Virus record (IMG/VR): IMGVR_UViG_3300042691_020681
Span: 1 to 61,201 of that record
Length of the DNA stretch: 61,201 nucleotides
Direction: 5' to 3' (one strand)
From: a virus
Shown here one piece after another: positions 30,716 to 38,984 of this stretch. The position numbers were made by a program, and so were the translations under genes. Each line of letters begins with the position of its first letter. Position 1 is the first letter of the stretch. The notes beneath the pieces are model-generated. The model was not told the origin of the DNA, made no database searches, and saw only the letters and a list, made by a program, of their open reading frames with translations.

Positions 30716-31437
30716 GGTCGTGTTGCCAAAGGAACAAATACATCTGGAAACTTGTCATCCGGTGGATGCTCACGATTCCATGCCGCCTCCCATTCAGAAA
30801 GCGAATGCTCGTGTTCTTCAAAGCCAGTGAAGGTATCGGATAGATCGCACAGAATCAGGTCCGTACCATCTTCCAAAAGGAAGAACGAGAAGTCTTCCAA
30901 CAGAAGGAAGGGACTGATGTCGGCAACTTCAATAATGACGCCGAGTGAATAGTCCAGAGGTTCGTTGCGCGTGGATGAAACACACAACAGGTAGCTGCCA
31001 ACTTCCAGTGGGAAGTACAGGTCGTTACCGAGGTCAACGCGTTGGGGATTGAAGTTGTTGTAGAAGTTGGACTCAGCACCCATCACGTGACCAACGTATG
31101 GGTAATAAGTTTCCCCAGCGCCATTGACGCCAGAGATACTGTCAGCCTGGAAGATCATCCGACCCTGAATCGGGTTGTAATTCAAGTCATAGGCGGAGAC
31201 CTGAATGTAATTAGGACGCGGTCCTCCCTTGCGGGTAATGATCCAGGCTGGAGTTGTTAAGTTGATCTGGAACCAATGGTTCATGGTGCCACCACCATAA
31301 CCATTCAGCCCCACAACATATTCAGGGCCGAGTTTACCCGTCAGGTAACGCAACGAAGTCTGGTTGAAAGAACCAAGGACAAGCGGATTATTTTTTGTAC
31401 GCTGACGCTGAGTAACCTGACTTGAAACTCTAGCCAC
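30712..31437 (-). CDS. cyanophage-type virion protein
   Basis: A 241-residue protein (GTG 31435-31437). It carries motifs that I associate with a conserved cyanophage structural family: YVVGLNGYGGGTMNHWF, TTPAWIITRKGGPRPNYIQ, a PYVGHVMGAESNFYNNF stretch, and a LLLED/FFLLEDG end. It has no signal peptide or membrane helix. It is likely a virion accessory protein. Confidence 0.65.
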   Translation of the reverse strand: MARVSSQVTQRQRTKNNPLVLGSFNQTSLRYLTGKLGPEYVVGLNGYGGGTMNHWFQINLTTPAWIITRKGGPRPNYIQVSAYDLNYNPIQGRMIFQADSISGVNGAGETYYPYVGHVMGAESNFYNNFNPQRVDLGNDLYFPLEVGSYLLCVSSTRNEPLDYSLGVIIEVADISPFLLLEDFSFFLLEDGTDLILCDLSDTFTGFEEHEHSLSEWEAAWNREHPPDDKFPDVFVPLATRP

Positions 31438-31458
31438 TTCTATTTAACAATCCTTTAT

Positions 31459-32127
31459 TTATTCATTGTACTCTGGTCGATCTTTTACGTATTGAGGATT
31501 GGTGATGGCATTCTTATACTCACGTTCTATTACTTTTCTTATTCCGGTCTCACGTTGAGACTGACGGTTGTAAAGCATCAGCTTCTCCGCCTTGAACTCA
31601 ACTTCCAGGGGGCTGATGGTCTGGGGTGGATACATCCGGTTAAGGCTGGACACCATATGGAGTGGGTTGCCGCACCTTGGGTTGTTGCACAGACGGGTCA
31701 CCACCAACGCACCAACGTCACCCCAAGCGCACTGGTAGAGCGCCTTGTGGACATTGACGTTTTCAGACTTTTGCTTGCTGTAGTGCGAGCGATAGGACGG
31801 CAGGCACACTCTCTTGGGAGTACTGCCACCAGGGGATTCAATCTCCCAGCAGTCCTCAGGGAAGCCAATCGTTACCTTCTTCCACAGCTTGGCGTACTTG
31901 GCCTTGTAGTCACCTGTGATGTAGTTGATGTCAAACCCACAGACGTTGCTGAGGATTTTCTTGGCGCACTCATAGCACCAATGGTGGGTTGAGTCCCGGA
32001 TCACATGACCATGGAGGCATGGGTGACCGGTGTAGTAACCAAGGAGATTCAGTTGGGACTCACTGAGATTCTCAATGCACTGAACGTGGCGGAACTGAGG
32101 GTTGCCGCTGTCAAGAATGTTTGCCAT
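31459..32127 (-). CDS. HNH-like zinc protein, possible homing nuclease
   Basis: A 222-residue protein. It has CLHGHVIRDSTHHWCYEC, a Cys/His cluster near residues 37-54, and a later VNVHKALYQCAWGDVG ... TRLCNNPRCGNPLHM section resembling the HNH_3 core (H-R-x-x-Y ... C-x-N-P-x-C ... N-P-x-H). Such proteins are often free-standing homing endonucleases. The next gene is two bases away and has an HNH-like fragment too. Confidence 0.55.
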   Translation of the reverse strand: MANILDSGNPQFRHVQCIENLSESQLNLLGYYTGHPCLHGHVIRDSTHHWCYECAKKILSNVCGFDINYITGDYKAKYAKLWKKVTIGFPEDCWEIESPGGSTPKRVCLPSYRSHYSKQKSENVNVHKALYQCAWGDVGALVVTRLCNNPRCGNPLHMVSSLNRMYPPQTISPLEVEFKAEKLMLYNRQSQRETGIRKVIEREYKNAITNPQYVKDRPEYNE

Positions 32128-32128
32128 C

Positions 32129-32488
32129 TCAATACCAGTCCGATTTGCGACGATTGCGACGAATGCGTTGTTTAGGCGGCTTCCTTTGGTGGAGCGTCAA
32201 CTCACCAGGAATCTCATGTCGTGGCGCATCAGGTGCCCGCAACACATCTGAATTGCCAGGGTCCACACCAGTCCTGAGGTAGTACACGATTCGGTGGGCG
32301 TGGTACTTCTCCCCTCCCATTGCCACCACGTAGTACCGGCCTGAGTGGTCTAGGCGCCCCGCCATCTGCCCTTCTACATGGCGACCAGTGGTGTCAACCC
32401 ACTCCAAACCACTGGGGTACTCGTCAGACAGTCTCAACTTTTGTCTCATATGCCACAGAGGAGGCATGGGTTTGTACTGGCGTGGCAC
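32129..32488 (-). CDS. HNH-related fragment protein
   Basis: A 119-residue basic protein (GTG 32488 or ATG 32467). GRYYVVAMGGEKYHAHRIVY and YYLRTGVDPGN match the first part of HNH_3/AP2-type homing nucleases, but the remaining H-N-H half is replaced by a basic tail. It may be a truncated relative of the neighbour at 31459 or a DNA-binding protein. Confidence 0.5.
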   Translation of the reverse strand: MPRQYKPMPPLWHMRQKLRLSDEYPSGLEWVDTTGRHVEGQMAGRLDHSGRYYVVAMGGEKYHAHRIVYYLRTGVDPGNSDVLRAPDAPRHEIPGELTLHQRKPPKQRIRRNRRKSDWY

Positions 32489-32542
32489 CGGTGATGTGCA
32501 AAGTTTCAGACTCTACATTAACTTTTATCTTTGTATAGAGCA

Positions 32543-32610
32543 AATAACACTGTGGGATCTTTGTCATCTGTAACGGTCTCCCTAATGACACTGTGGCCTT
32601 TTTGTTATTT
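32543..32610. repeat. two imperfect 27-bp direct repeats in a gene-free gap
   Basis: Copies at 32543-32569 and 32584-32610 share ACACTGTGG and TTTGT cores (about 21 of 27 positions). They lie in the 287-base gap 32489-32775, which otherwise holds only the minus-strand terminator at 32714 and no supported gene. Confidence 0.45.
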
Positions 32611-32713
32611 ACGCCCTGCCAAGGGTAGAACCCCCCTTAAGTCCGCTTCTACGACACAGCACACGAGTCCCACCCTGAGACATCGTTCGTGCCTTCGTGC
32701 CGCACCAACGCAC

Positions 32714-32739
32714 AAAAAAGCCCCTGCCGTAGCAGAGGC
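32714..32739 (-). terminator. Rho-independent terminator (minus strand)
   Basis: On the minus strand GCCTCTGC pairs with GCAGGGGC (one wobble) around TACG, followed by TTTTTT. It lies 37 bases after the glycosyltransferase stop and ends that operon. Confidence 0.85.
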
Positions 32740-32775
32740 CTTTGGTTCCCCACAGGATCTTCGTCCCGACGTACG

Positions 32776-34032
32776 TTAGGCCGGAACCAGCTCCCGCTCA
32801 GCTTTCTTCCCCTTCTTCTTAGGTTTCACCAGCGCCTCCGGCTCCAGCACAGGGTTGAGCACCTCCTGGAACACACCACCGAATTGAGATGCGACCGTAT
32901 CCCAGTCGAACATCTCGTCAGTCGCCCGCAGGTAACAGAGTTCGGCGACGGCATCCAGTTTCTCGCGGTCCTCGTACAGTTCGTTCAGAAGTTCTGCGAG
33001 GTGTTCGGCGGAGGGGCAGGGCATCTCACGGGCAAAGTTGGTATCCACATCAATGTGGTCACAACGGATGAGCTTGCCGTAGCCCTCGAAGATCTCCTTG
33101 CAGGAGGTGTGATCCGGCACGATCTGAGCCACCCGACATGCCGCGTGCTCAAAGTTCACCAGACCCCAGCCTTCCCCTTTACAGGTATTGACGCCCACAT
33201 CAGCACACTGATAAATGGTCTCAAGCATCTCAACTGGGACCGATGGTGGGTTCTGAGTATTACCGGTCATGATGATGCGACCGTTGGGATCGAGGCCACG
33301 CTTGATCATCTCGCGCCCAAATACCTGCATCACATCCCACCCTTGGTCCTTCAGGCCCATATGTAGGTAGAGCATGGCATCAGGCTTATCGACCGCAAAG
33401 CGAGCGAAGGCATCAATCGTGATATCAATCCGTTTGCGGAATTGATTCCGGTTTGCATTCATCACGATGAACGCATCTTCCCTGAGGCCCAGCTTCTTAC
33501 GCGCCTCGACCTTATCGCCAGGCTTGAACTGACCTGCCGTTACACCGTGGGGAATCACCGTGATCGGCTTCTGGATACCGCCCTTAATGAATTCGTGCGC
33601 CCCAAATTCGGTGTACGAAACGACTGCATCCCAATCGTTGGCAGTATCAGCGAGGCAGCCAACCCAGTTGTAGGAGTCCATGGGCATGTAACCCACAAAC
33701 TTGAAGCCCAGGCTTTTGTGTAGATCAGCGATGCGGCGGTACTGCTCATTGATAATCCAGCAGTCATTGATCGTGAAGACAACGTCTGGCTTCTCGATCT
33801 CAACCACTTCCCGGATGCGGTCCTCACCAAAGGGTGCCTGCTGGAAGCGGTTGGATGCTGGGTAGATCTTGAAATGTTCTTGCATGGGATCTGGGTCGCC
33901 ATGCCAGTTGCAACCCAGGACCACGATTTCGTATTGATCTTTCAGACGTTCAATGACGTTATGGGTAACGCGTGCAAAACCAGTGGTGGCAATGATGTCA
34001 CCAACCCAGAGAAGCTTCGGTTTTTTAGTCAT
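32776..34032 (-). CDS. GT-B (GT4-like) glycosyltransferase
   Basis: A 418-residue protein (ATG 34032). The N-terminal part has LLWVGDIIATTGFARVT near the start; the C-terminal half has MNANRNQFRKRIDITIDAF and, near residue 285-300, KGEGWGLVNFEHAAC, the E-x7-E-type GT4 donor-site motif. A Lys-rich tail ends it. GT4 enzymes transfer sugars from nucleotide donors. It may alter host surface sugars or decorate phage components. A TATAGT -10-like box is on the minus strand 28-33 bases before the start. It is far from the sugar cluster at 38.9-42.4 kb. Confidence 0.85.
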   Translation of the reverse strand: MTKKPKLLWVGDIIATTGFARVTHNVIERLKDQYEIVVLGCNWHGDPDPMQEHFKIYPASNRFQQAPFGEDRIREVVEIEKPDVVFTINDCWIINEQYRRIADLHKSLGFKFVGYMPMDSYNWVGCLADTANDWDAVVSYTEFGAHEFIKGGIQKPITVIPHGVTAGQFKPGDKVEARKKLGLREDAFIVMNANRNQFRKRIDITIDAFARFAVDKPDAMLYLHMGLKDQGWDVMQVFGREMIKRGLDPNGRIIMTGNTQNPPSVPVEMLETIYQCADVGVNTCKGEGWGLVNFEHAACRVAQIVPDHTSCKEIFEGYGKLIRCDHIDVDTNFAREMPCPSAEHLAELLNELYEDREKLDAVAELCYLRATDEMFDWDTVASQFGGVFQEVLNPVLEPEALVKPKKKGKKAERELVPA

Positions 34033-34088
34033 CAAATCGGATTATTCTCGATTTACTATACACAAATCAATAACATAAATGCCAAACA

Positions 34089-34514
34089 CTAGGCATCTGC
34101 CAATGCTTGCATCCCGGTGTTGTTCTCGGCATATAGTTTATCCAACGCAGCAACTGCCCCCGCTTCGCCGGGGGTAATAGAACGTGTTAATTCTCGCTCC
34201 TCTGCAGTCTTGGCCTTGAGTTTGTACTTCAGAAACTCAGCTGCCTTATGCGTATTTGTGGTGTCCCCGCAGGTATAGAGATCGATAGCGGCATAACCCA
34301 TCTCCGGCCAAGTGTGGATGGAGGCATGGGATTCAGCCAGCAGTGCCAGTAGCGTCACGCCTTGCGGCTCAAACTTCTCACCAAAGATCCTGAGGATCGT
34401 GGCTTTGGACATGAGGAGGGCAGCTTCCAACCATTCCTCCAGCAGTTCGTAGTTATCCAAGGCATCTGGATCGCAATCGTACAGATCCAGGATCAGGTGA
34501 CGCCCATTAGACAT
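34089..34514 (-). CDS. speD: S-adenosylmethionine decarboxylase proenzyme
   Basis: A 141-residue protein matching bacterial SpeD. LLAESHASIHTWPE spans residues 58-71, with Glu61-Ser62 the self-cleavage site that makes the pyruvoyl group. LYTCGD has the catalytic Cys82. The enzyme makes decarboxylated SAM for spermidine synthesis. speD is a recurring cyanophage auxiliary gene, probably supporting polyamine supply for DNA condensation or photosystem stability. It overlaps the primase gene by eight bases and is co-transcribed with it. Confidence 0.9.
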   Translation of the reverse strand: MSNGRHLILDLYDCDPDALDNYELLEEWLEAALLMSKATILRIFGEKFEPQGVTLLALLAESHASIHTWPEMGYAAIDLYTCGDTTNTHKAAEFLKYKLKAKTAEERELTRSITPGEAGAVAALDKLYAENNTGMQALADA

Positions 34515-37146
34515 CTGTCATTTCAAGTTCATCCTCCATTGTCGCATCAGGATTCACTTCTAGTGACATCCCATAAAACTCCTTGTACTTCTCCTTATCG
34601 GAGGACACCTCAACAATGGATGGCCAACCTTCGTACTTCGGACTGGACTCCCGGACTGCTACGTTCACCATCCGCATACCCCTGGTATTACGCATGGGGT
34701 AGGCATTGATCTTGAGCTGATGCTTACACACATCAACAAAGAGCGGTTCAAAACGGTTCCTGGACATCACACCAACGTTGCACTGGCGGCAGAACTCGGC
34801 GTAACTGGCGTACAACCACTTGTCCTGATTGGCATAGATATGGGATGAACCCATCGGTGCATTCTTGGTGAAGCCAACAGCAGAGCTAACGCCTGGGTCA
34901 TAGATGATCTTGTGTTCCATCCAGTCCAGCAGTGGGTTGGAGCGGAGGTTCTGCATCTTCTCGTACTTCTGGAAGAACTTCACCTGCTTGGCGGTCTCCA
35001 TCAGATAGGTACGCATCTCCTCCTCGTTCATATCAAGGAGCCAGTTCACGAGTCCTGGCAGCAGAGGCGAGAAAACACCTTGCGGTTCACCTTTGGAATT
35101 GAACTTAATTAGTTCCTTCTGTTCGTTCGCCGAGCCCGTGAACGGACGATCAAACGGAATAGTGAGACGACGGCGAGCGAGACCAGAAGTGTAATCAGTG
35201 GACTGAATTGCTTCATTGGCCGTGATCATGACCATCCCATGGTATTGAAATGGATCAAGCGTTTCGCCTTGATACTTGCGTTCGCTACGGATCCAGTCAT
35301 TACCGGTGATGGCTTTCAGACGGGAGACGGAACCACCCCAACGGTCGGCATCCTGGAAAAGAAGAAGCTTTTTACCCATGTAGGCCGCTGCTTCAAAGCG
35401 GTTCTTCTCCATGTTCTCGAAGTCCGTGGAGTAGGTATTGCTCTTACCGACCAGTGCAACGGCGAGGTTGGCGTAGGTTGACTTACCCGATTTACCAGGA
35501 CCCACAATCTCAATGAACTTCTGGATCTCATAACGACCCAGGAGTGTGGCACGCAGCCATGCACGCAGCACCTGAGTACGTTCCCAGCTGTCATGCTGCG
35601 TATGCTTCAGCCACTTAACAATTTCTTCACAAGTAGCGGAAGGATCGTAGGCATATGGCATCTGCTGAACCATGTGCATCTCCTTGGAGAAGGGAAGCAG
35701 CTCTCTGGTCTCGACGTTCAGCACACCATTGGTGAAGAGCAGGAATTCCGAGCCGTCATACCAATCTTCAAAGGTCAGCATGGACTGCAGCTGAGTGAAG
35801 ACATCGTTCATCAGGTTGGTGCTGAAGCCATTGGGCAGGAAGTCACCCAGCAGTTGCAGCTTGTGGCGGATGTCACCCATGATTTCGATCTTGGTCAGCG
35901 GCGACCAGAGACCACGAGCCTCCCGCTGGTACATGAAGAACTGACCATGGGGTTGACTGAAGAGCAGATCCCCCTTATACAGATCGAGAATTACGTCAGC
36001 AACTACGTTCGATGAAGGGTTTCGTGTTCGTTGGTCTTTGCCTGACTTGTCTGCAGACACCTGCTTTGGCCGTGAACTCCACAGCGGTTGAGGAGCAGTG
36101 GGAACGTTGGTTTGCTCCAGTACTTCAGGTGCCATCTGTAGATCCTCTTCTAGTTCAGCCAATAAATTCGAAACGTGTTCTAATGTCGCATCATCAACAT
36201 TCATCGCACGGTGTTCCTGGGAAGGCTTCCAGCCATGCTCCTGGGCGATGTGAATAAGGGAGCCGACACCACGGCCACCACCTTTCGAGAAGGAACGCCA
36301 ACGCCTGTGGCACTCACCATCCCTGTACTTTTCGGATTGCTTGGACCATTCATCCCATTGCTCAAGCAGTGATTCATCCAACGAATGAAGTGACTGCCCG
36401 ATGGTGATCCAGATGTCGTAGTCATCCGCTGCTTCTGGCGGCAGAGCCCACATGGCTTCTGTCGCTAGTTTCATATCCCGCTCTAGGGATACCTCAGCGT
36501 TAATGGCAAAGCTAGGTCCAATGATGCGAGTGCGTTCTTTAGCAGGTGTTCCCTGCCTGACGTTCTTGTTGATAATGGCATTCAGCAACCAGTCCGGAAA
36601 TTCAGGCAGCTCAGTAACCCACTCAAAGCCCTGGCCTTCTGCGGTGTAGTAACCATCGGTCTCTGGATGCAGACCCATGAGCACACCCTGGTGCCGTTGC
36701 CAAAGGATCTCAAGCTTTTCTTTATCTACCTCAGCGTGCCAGGTGTACTTATTACGTACGAAGTGCTTGTGCTTCTCGCGATCCAGGCGGTAGAGCTTAC
36801 GTTCCCGACCTGGCTTACCACTCATGATGGTGAGGGTATCGGGCAGGGCCTGGTTGAAAGGAAGATCAGCGATGCCTTCAATGAGGGGATAAACGCTGGG
36901 GCCATCGACATCAACCCACACCAATCCATAGGGATGGTTGTAGACAGGGCCACCAAGGAGACCGATTGCTTTACAGCTACCGGAGACGATTTCTTCTTCT
37001 ATTTCCCGTACGCTGAACGGTTTGTTCTGCCACCCATTGACGTAAGGATCCTTCTTGGCACCCAGCGGCGTGAGGGGCCAATCCATGGGGATATAGCTGA
37101 GATTGATTTCCCCTGGCCGGAGTGCTTGCTGGCTGCGACTGGTCAT
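34507..37146 (-). CDS. primase-polymerase / SF3 helicase
   Basis: An 879-residue replication protein. Residues 15-200 resemble the bifunctional primase-polymerase domain, with a VWVDVDG motif (Asp79/Asp81). Residues 225-300 (WALPPEAADDYDIWITIGQSL) resemble the PriCT-2 region. Residues 370-780 are a D5_N/SF3 helicase: Walker A GPGKSGKST near residue 547, then FQDADRWGG and MITANEAI with a following ARRRLTIPF arginine-finger region. It makes primers and unwinds DNA at phage forks. The next upstream gene overlaps it by four bases. Confidence 0.85.
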   Translation of the reverse strand: MTSRSQQALRPGEINLSYIPMDWPLTPLGAKKDPYVNGWQNKPFSVREIEEEIVSGSCKAIGLLGGPVYNHPYGLVWVDVDGPSVYPLIEGIADLPFNQALPDTLTIMSGKPGRERKLYRLDREKHKHFVRNKYTWHAEVDKEKLEILWQRHQGVLMGLHPETDGYYTAEGQGFEWVTELPEFPDWLLNAIINKNVRQGTPAKERTRIIGPSFAINAEVSLERDMKLATEAMWALPPEAADDYDIWITIGQSLHSLDESLLEQWDEWSKQSEKYRDGECHRRWRSFSKGGGRGVGSLIHIAQEHGWKPSQEHRAMNVDDATLEHVSNLLAELEEDLQMAPEVLEQTNVPTAPQPLWSSRPKQVSADKSGKDQRTRNPSSNVVADVILDLYKGDLLFSQPHGQFFMYQREARGLWSPLTKIEIMGDIRHKLQLLGDFLPNGFSTNLMNDVFTQLQSMLTFEDWYDGSEFLLFTNGVLNVETRELLPFSKEMHMVQQMPYAYDPSATCEEIVKWLKHTQHDSWERTQVLRAWLRATLLGRYEIQKFIEIVGPGKSGKSTYANLAVALVGKSNTYSTDFENMEKNRFEAAAYMGKKLLLFQDADRWGGSVSRLKAITGNDWIRSERKYQGETLDPFQYHGMVMITANEAIQSTDYTSGLARRRLTIPFDRPFTGSANEQKELIKFNSKGEPQGVFSPLLPGLVNWLLDMNEEEMRTYLMETAKQVKFFQKYEKMQNLRSNPLLDWMEHKIIYDPGVSSAVGFTKNAPMGSSHIYANQDKWLYASYAEFCRQCNVGVMSRNRFEPLFVDVCKHQLKINAYPMRNTRGMRMVNVAVRESSPKYEGWPSIVEVSSDKEKYKEFYGMSLEVNPDATMEDELEMTDV

Positions 37147-37328
37147 GCGTGGCTATCTTCCTTGAGTTCTACTTTAAAGTTCCGATCAGGAAACGAAGCA
37201 TCCTTCACCAGTTGATACGCATGAAGATGCATCAGGGAGGGTAGATAAAAACAATCCCCGTCCACCGCACTGTCCATGCGGATCTGGAGAGTATTTATCC
37301 ACTCTCCCAGGGAAATGTAAATTTCCAT
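37143..37328 (-). CDS. small protein coupled to primase
   Basis: A 61-residue protein whose stop overlaps the primase start (ATGA). It is mixed in composition, with a Tyr/Leu-rich centre. No family recognised; coupling suggests a replication role. Confidence 0.55.
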   Translation of the reverse strand: MEIYISLGEWINTLQIRMDSAVDGDCFYLPSLMHLHAYQLVKDASFPDRNFKVELKEDSHA

Positions 37329-37399
37329 CTGGGGTGGAGCTGAGTGTTTTCTTATCCTACGGCGACCAATCCGTATGGACTCTTACGATTTTCCTGAAA

Positions 37400-37567
37400 T
37401 TATTTGGACTCTTTGGACTCATCTAAGACCATGTGTCCGTAGGCGTCTACCTCATCAAACTTTGTCAGCAAACGCTGATAAATATCAACAGACGACTCAC
37501 CGGTCTTCTGTGCGCAGGACATGGCGACATCCCAGGCAAGGCGACGCTGCCGCTCCTTTTTGTCCAC
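37400..37567 (-). CDS. small helical protein, unknown
   Basis: A 55-residue protein starting at GTG 37567, two bases after the exonuclease stop. It has a basic start (DKKERQRRLAWDVAM) and an acidic end. It is in the same operon as the RecB-like nuclease and primase. No family recognised. Confidence 0.5.
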   Translation of the reverse strand: MDKKERQRRLAWDVAMSCAQKTGESSVDIYQRLLTKFDEVDAYGHMVLDESKESK

Positions 37568-37569
37568 CG

Positions 37570-38424
37570 TCAGATCAGATCAGGATCATACATACCGCAG
37601 TTTTCAACCTGCGTGTAATACTCAGCAACAATCTTGTACCAGTCTTCATGCAGAACATCAAGGAAGCGCCTGGAGATCTTGAAGACCTGAGTGCGTACCG
37701 GAGTGGACACCAGGATTGCCGCCTGCTGCACCTTGATGCCTAACGTCTGTTGGATGGCAATGTCGTAGGCCGCAAGCTGCTTGCAGGTCTTCTTGAACTT
37801 CATGTGACCACCTAGGAGATCACGCCATTCCGGCGATCCCTTATCCAGGTCCTTAGGCCACTTGCGGCTATAGGGTTTAACGCTGGTCTTTAGGTCAGCC
37901 AGAGTGAGCTTGTTATTAGCCACAGCAATGATGTCGGGAGCACCAGCCCAACTTCTCCCTTCGTTATCGCAACCCCACACGCGAGCAACGTCATCAGCAC
38001 CGATAGTAAAGTTAAACTTTTCAAGAACAGGAGATTCCGCCCACAGAACCTCTTGAAATTGATCAAGGATCGAAGGCATGCCCGCCCAAAAGTCCTGATA
38101 GTCATCGGGGATTTCAGGTGATTTGTTCCCTTTAAGATACTGCTCCATGCCGTAGTGGATGGCAGTACCGCGCTCAGCAGCTGCCTCCTTAACACCTGGG
38201 TTAGCTTTTGACCACATTTCAAGCTTCCGCTTATTTGCTTCGGAAGCGGTTTCGCTGATGATTGTGGTTACGGACGGCGCAGGCCCAGTGGGTAACGGAG
38301 TTGTATAGTGACGTTTTCCGTTAAGCGTAATTCTGGCTGCGGTCTGATTAAGTGACCGCATGACTTCCGGTTGCTCATCCTTGGCGCGAATCCAAGGATC
38401 TGATGTATTGATTTTAGCAACCAT
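37570..38424 (-). CDS. RecB/Cas4-like PD-(D/E)XK exonuclease
   Basis: A 284-residue protein. The nuclease core is WAGAPDIIA with Asp164, then TLADLKTS with Asp177 and Lys179, preceded by an ERGTAIHYGMEQYL helix (residues 84-97) typical of the family. No Cys cluster for a 4Fe-4S site is evident. Such phage enzymes process DNA ends for recombination or degrade host DNA. It begins the minus-strand replication operon, divergent from the Hli group; TATACA is a possible -10. Confidence 0.8.
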   Translation of the reverse strand: MVAKINTSDPWIRAKDEQPEVMRSLNQTAARITLNGKRHYTTPLPTGPAPSVTTIISETASEANKRKLEMWSKANPGVKEAAAERGTAIHYGMEQYLKGNKSPEIPDDYQDFWAGMPSILDQFQEVLWAESPVLEKFNFTIGADDVARVWGCDNEGRSWAGAPDIIAVANNKLTLADLKTSVKPYSRKWPKDLDKGSPEWRDLLGGHMKFKKTCKQLAAYDIAIQQTLGIKVQQAAILVSTPVRTQVFKISRRFLDVLHEDWYKIVAEYYTQVENCGMYDPDLI

Positions 38425-38476
38425 TGAAGGTTTTGTATATTGTTCCTAAGCTATCGCATATGTCAACCAACTGCAG

Positions 38477-38581
38477 ATGAAGGATTTTGTGTATGCGATT
38501 GCCGCGATCCTCGGCGCTATCCTGGTAGTGGTAGGCATTGATGCCTACATCTTCTTTAGCGAAGTGGCCTCCCGTCAATGA
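38477..38581 (+). CDS. 34-residue single-pass membrane protein
   Basis: A 34-residue protein, one hydrophobic helix (VYAIAAILGAILVVVG) with a short charged end. Its stop overlaps the Hli start (ATGA), so it is co-translated with the Hli protein and may sit with it in the thylakoid membrane. No family recognised. Confidence 0.6.
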   Translation: MKDFVYAIAAILGAILVVVGIDAYIFFSEVASRQ

Positions 38582-38847
38582 ATAAGTTCCTGCTTGGCAT
38601 CCAGGGGTACGCCTCCTGCTTCGGTTGGATCTTTGTGGCGATCTTCAAGGTGATCCTGGAAGAATGCCCTGACTTAAAATTCTGGGAGAGACACAGTAAT
38701 TGGGACGATCACATTTGGTACGCCGAACGGGTGAACGGACGTATCGCAATGTTGGTCTTAAGTGTCTTATTGCTATACGAATTCACAACTCATACCAGTA
38801 TTTGGAGCCTGATCGATGGCATCAAATTTCACACGGTTCTACCTTGA
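38578..38847 (+). CDS. hli: high-light-inducible (Hli, chlorophyll-binding) protein
   Basis: An 89-residue membrane protein. Residues 50-62 (ERVNGRIAMLVLS) form the chlorophyll-a/b-binding helix signature E-x-x-N-G-R-x-A-M. Hli proteins dissipate excess light energy and protect photosystems; cyanophages often carry them to keep host photosynthesis going. Residues 5-27 give a second hydrophobic segment, so this is longer than the usual 40-70-residue, single-helix phage Hli. It is flanked by overlapping genes on both sides. Confidence 0.8.
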   Translation: MNKFLLGIQGYASCFGWIFVAIFKVILEECPDLKFWERHSNWDDHIWYAERVNGRIAMLVLSVLLLYEFTTHTSIWSLIDGIKFHTVLP

Positions 38848-38977
38848 TGTAGATGAGGACTGCAGGACCGGCTGCCTGAATGGCAAAGTGTTTGAAGATG
38901 TTGAAACAATAGATGCGGATGAGCTTGAACGACGTTTACAACAGGATGAAATCTCTTATATTCGGGTAGATCTGTAA
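38816..38977 (+). CDS. small acidic protein, unknown
   Basis: A 53-residue acidic protein (ATG 38816) starting 32 bases inside the Hli gene. It has a regular beta/helix pattern (FYLDVDEDCRTG, DADELERRLQ, ISYIRVDL). It ends seven bases before the double glycosyltransferase gene. No family recognised. Confidence 0.6.
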   Translation: MASNFTRFYLDVDEDCRTGCLNGKVFEDVETIDADELERRLQQDEISYIRVDL

Positions 38978-38984
38978 ACCATCC

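Noticed and set aside
32689-33366. Plus-strand open frame opposite the glycosyltransferase
   Set aside because: Antisense shadow of a clear GT-B gene.
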